In this document: positions 5,408-5,998 of the stretch, piece after piece
Layout: the number at the start of each line of letters is the position of its first letter
Numbering within the stretch: position 1 is the stretch's first letter
NCBI GenBank assembly: GCA_014728875.1
Contig: WJKV01000014.1
Location: forward strand, 1 to 5,998
Direction of reading: 5' to 3'
Length of the DNA stretch: 5,998 bases
Origin: Candidatus Woesearchaeota archaeon
GTDB taxonomy: Archaea; Nanobdellota; Nanobdellia; Woesearchaeales; WJKV01
The notes under the pieces: model-generated
Told to the model about the DNA's origin: nothing
The model's input: the letters and a program-made list of their open reading frames with translations, nothing else
Database searches by the model: none
Translations under genes and position numbers: made by a program

Positions 5408-5415
5408 TATATAAA
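5408..5415 (-). promoter_or_regulatory. TATA box of the glutaredoxin-like gene
   Basis: TTTATATA on the minus strand is centred about 28 nt before the ATG at 5383, the spacing of a leaderless transcript. Confidence 0.6.
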
Positions 5416-5436
5416 TGTTTTGAACAGGGGTTTGAG

Positions 5437-5459
5437 TATTTAAAGCCCAAGTTTAAATA
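5437..5459. repeat. 8-bp inverted repeat in the divergent glutaredoxin/CARF-like promoter region
   Basis: TATTTAAA (5437-5444) and TTTAAATA (5452-5459) are exact reverse complements with a 7-base spacer. The pair lies between the TATA boxes of the two divergent genes, as an operator for a dimeric winged-helix regulator would. Because TTTAAA resembles a TATA box, it could instead be an additional promoter element. Confidence 0.45.
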
Positions 5460-5472
5460 GTAAAAGAAAAAC

Positions 5473-5481
5473 TTTTATATA
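5473..5481 (+). promoter_or_regulatory. TATA box of the CARF-like regulator gene
   Basis: TTTTATATA is centred about 31 nt before the ATG at 5509, which predicts a leaderless mRNA or one with a leader of a few bases. Only a weak purine run (AGAGAAAG) precedes the ATG. Confidence 0.6.
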
Positions 5482-5508
5482 TTTAAGCATCTAATTTTTC
5501 AGAGAAAG

Positions 5509-5998
5509 ATGGGAAAGAGGGTTGTTATTGCTCCTGTTGGCGATGATTTAGACTCCTTATACATTGGTCTTAAAGAGCATCCCGCAGATAAAGTAATTCT
5601 AATTTCACCTAAAGAATACTATAGCAAAGCGAACAAAACAAAACAGGAGCTTGAAAGATTCAAGATAGATGTGCAGCTGCTTGATGTAAGTTCTAATGTC
5701 TGGGAAGACACTTTTCATCTGATTTCAAAGATCAGGAAAGACTATCCTGAGGAAGACATCACGATCAACGTGTCAACAGGATCAACCGAGGGCCGCTGCG
5801 CAGCAACCTGCGCAGCGTTTGTCCACGGTGTCAAGGCAATAACAATAGACAAAGACAAGGCAAGGCTTCTGCCTGTGCTTAAATTTTCTTATTTCAAGCT
5901 GTTGACTGACAAGAAGATGGAAATGCTGAAATTATTGAGCGAGAACCATAATTCATTGGAAGCTTTGAGCAACAAAACAGAGATGAGCCTGCCCTTGA
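5509..5998 (+). CDS. CARF-like domain protein with C-terminal winged-helix start (partial)
   Basis: The first 163 residues of a protein running off the right edge. The pattern is a Rossmann-like ligand-binding domain: strand VVIAPVG (5-11) with GDD (11-13), strand KVILIS (28-33), strand VQLLDVS (55-61), strand ITINVSTGSTEGR (84-96) with its small-residue ligand loop, helix AATCAAFVHG (98-107) and strand KAITID (109-114). Residues 133-163 (TDKKMEMLKLLSENHNSLEAL...) read like the first helices of a winged-helix DNA-binding domain. This matches the CARF-HTH regulators (Csa3 and the DUF6293/HFX_2341-like group), whose CARF domain is known or thought to sense cyclic oligoadenylates or related nucleotides. 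It is seen here without CRISPR or cas genes. The divergent promoter and inverted repeat suggest autoregulation and possible control of the glutaredoxin-like gene. The assignment rests on fold pattern and the STGST motif; a different Rossmann sensor is possible. Confidence 0.75.
   Translation, partial: MGKRVVIAPVGDDLDSLYIGLKEHPADKVILISPKEYYSKANKTKQELERFKIDVQLLDVSSNVWEDTFHLISKIRKDYPEEDITINVSTGSTEGRCAATCAAFVHGVKAITIDKDKARLLPVLKFSYFKLLTDKKMEMLKLLSENHNSLEALSNKTEMSLPL

Noticed and set aside
5384..5508. Possible CRISPR leader or repeat near the CARF-like gene
   Set aside because: No direct repeats of 24-40 bases with regular spacers occur here or elsewhere in the window; only short AT-rich motifs recur.

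Overview
The window looks archaeal. Protein genes start just downstream of AT-rich TATA boxes (TTTATAAA, TTTATATA, TTTAAATA). Five genes have the TATA box centred about 26-31 nt before the ATG, the geometry of leaderless mRNAs. Two others have a near-perfect anti-16S ribosome-binding site of the AGGAGGTGAT type. T-rich tracts without hairpins follow two genes, as in archaeal termination. The gene content (a four-subunit 2-oxoacid:ferredoxin oxidoreductase and a CARF-like regulator) fits an anaerobic or microaerophilic archaeon. Compact spacing and short proteins would suit a DPANN-type lineage, but the exact group is a guess.

Layout: bases 1-2274 (minus strand) hold a korD-korA-korB-korC operon for a ferredoxin-linked 2-oxoacid oxidoreductase, most like 2-oxoglutarate:ferredoxin oxidoreductase; korC runs off the left edge. 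A compact divergent promoter region (2275-2349) separates it from a plus-strand major facilitator transporter (2350-3492). Converging on that is a small exported Tyr/His/Trp-rich protein (3502-3786, minus). Next on the minus strand is an unrecognised, His-rich 191-residue protein (3857-4432). A 250-base gap (4433-4682) holds that gene's promoter, a possible 41-codon ORF and the T-rich terminator of a DoxX-family membrane protein (4683-5081, minus). Upstream of doxX is a glutaredoxin-like thiol-disulfide protein (5141-5383, minus). A second divergent region (5384-5508), with an 8-bp inverted repeat, leads to a plus-strand gene for a CARF-like Rossmann domain followed by the start of a winged-helix-like segment, cut by the right edge.

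How they may work together: the Kor complex would make acyl-CoA and reduced ferredoxin from a 2-oxoacid. The glutaredoxin-like protein and DoxX are neighbours with separate promoters and may both serve redox homeostasis. The CARF-like protein is placed to control itself and perhaps the divergent glutaredoxin gene. There is no CRISPR array, cas gene, tRNA, rRNA, transposase or insertion sequence in the window. The least explained parts are the Tyr-rich exported protein, the His-rich protein, the short ORF at 4485-4610 and the inverted repeat at 5437-5459.
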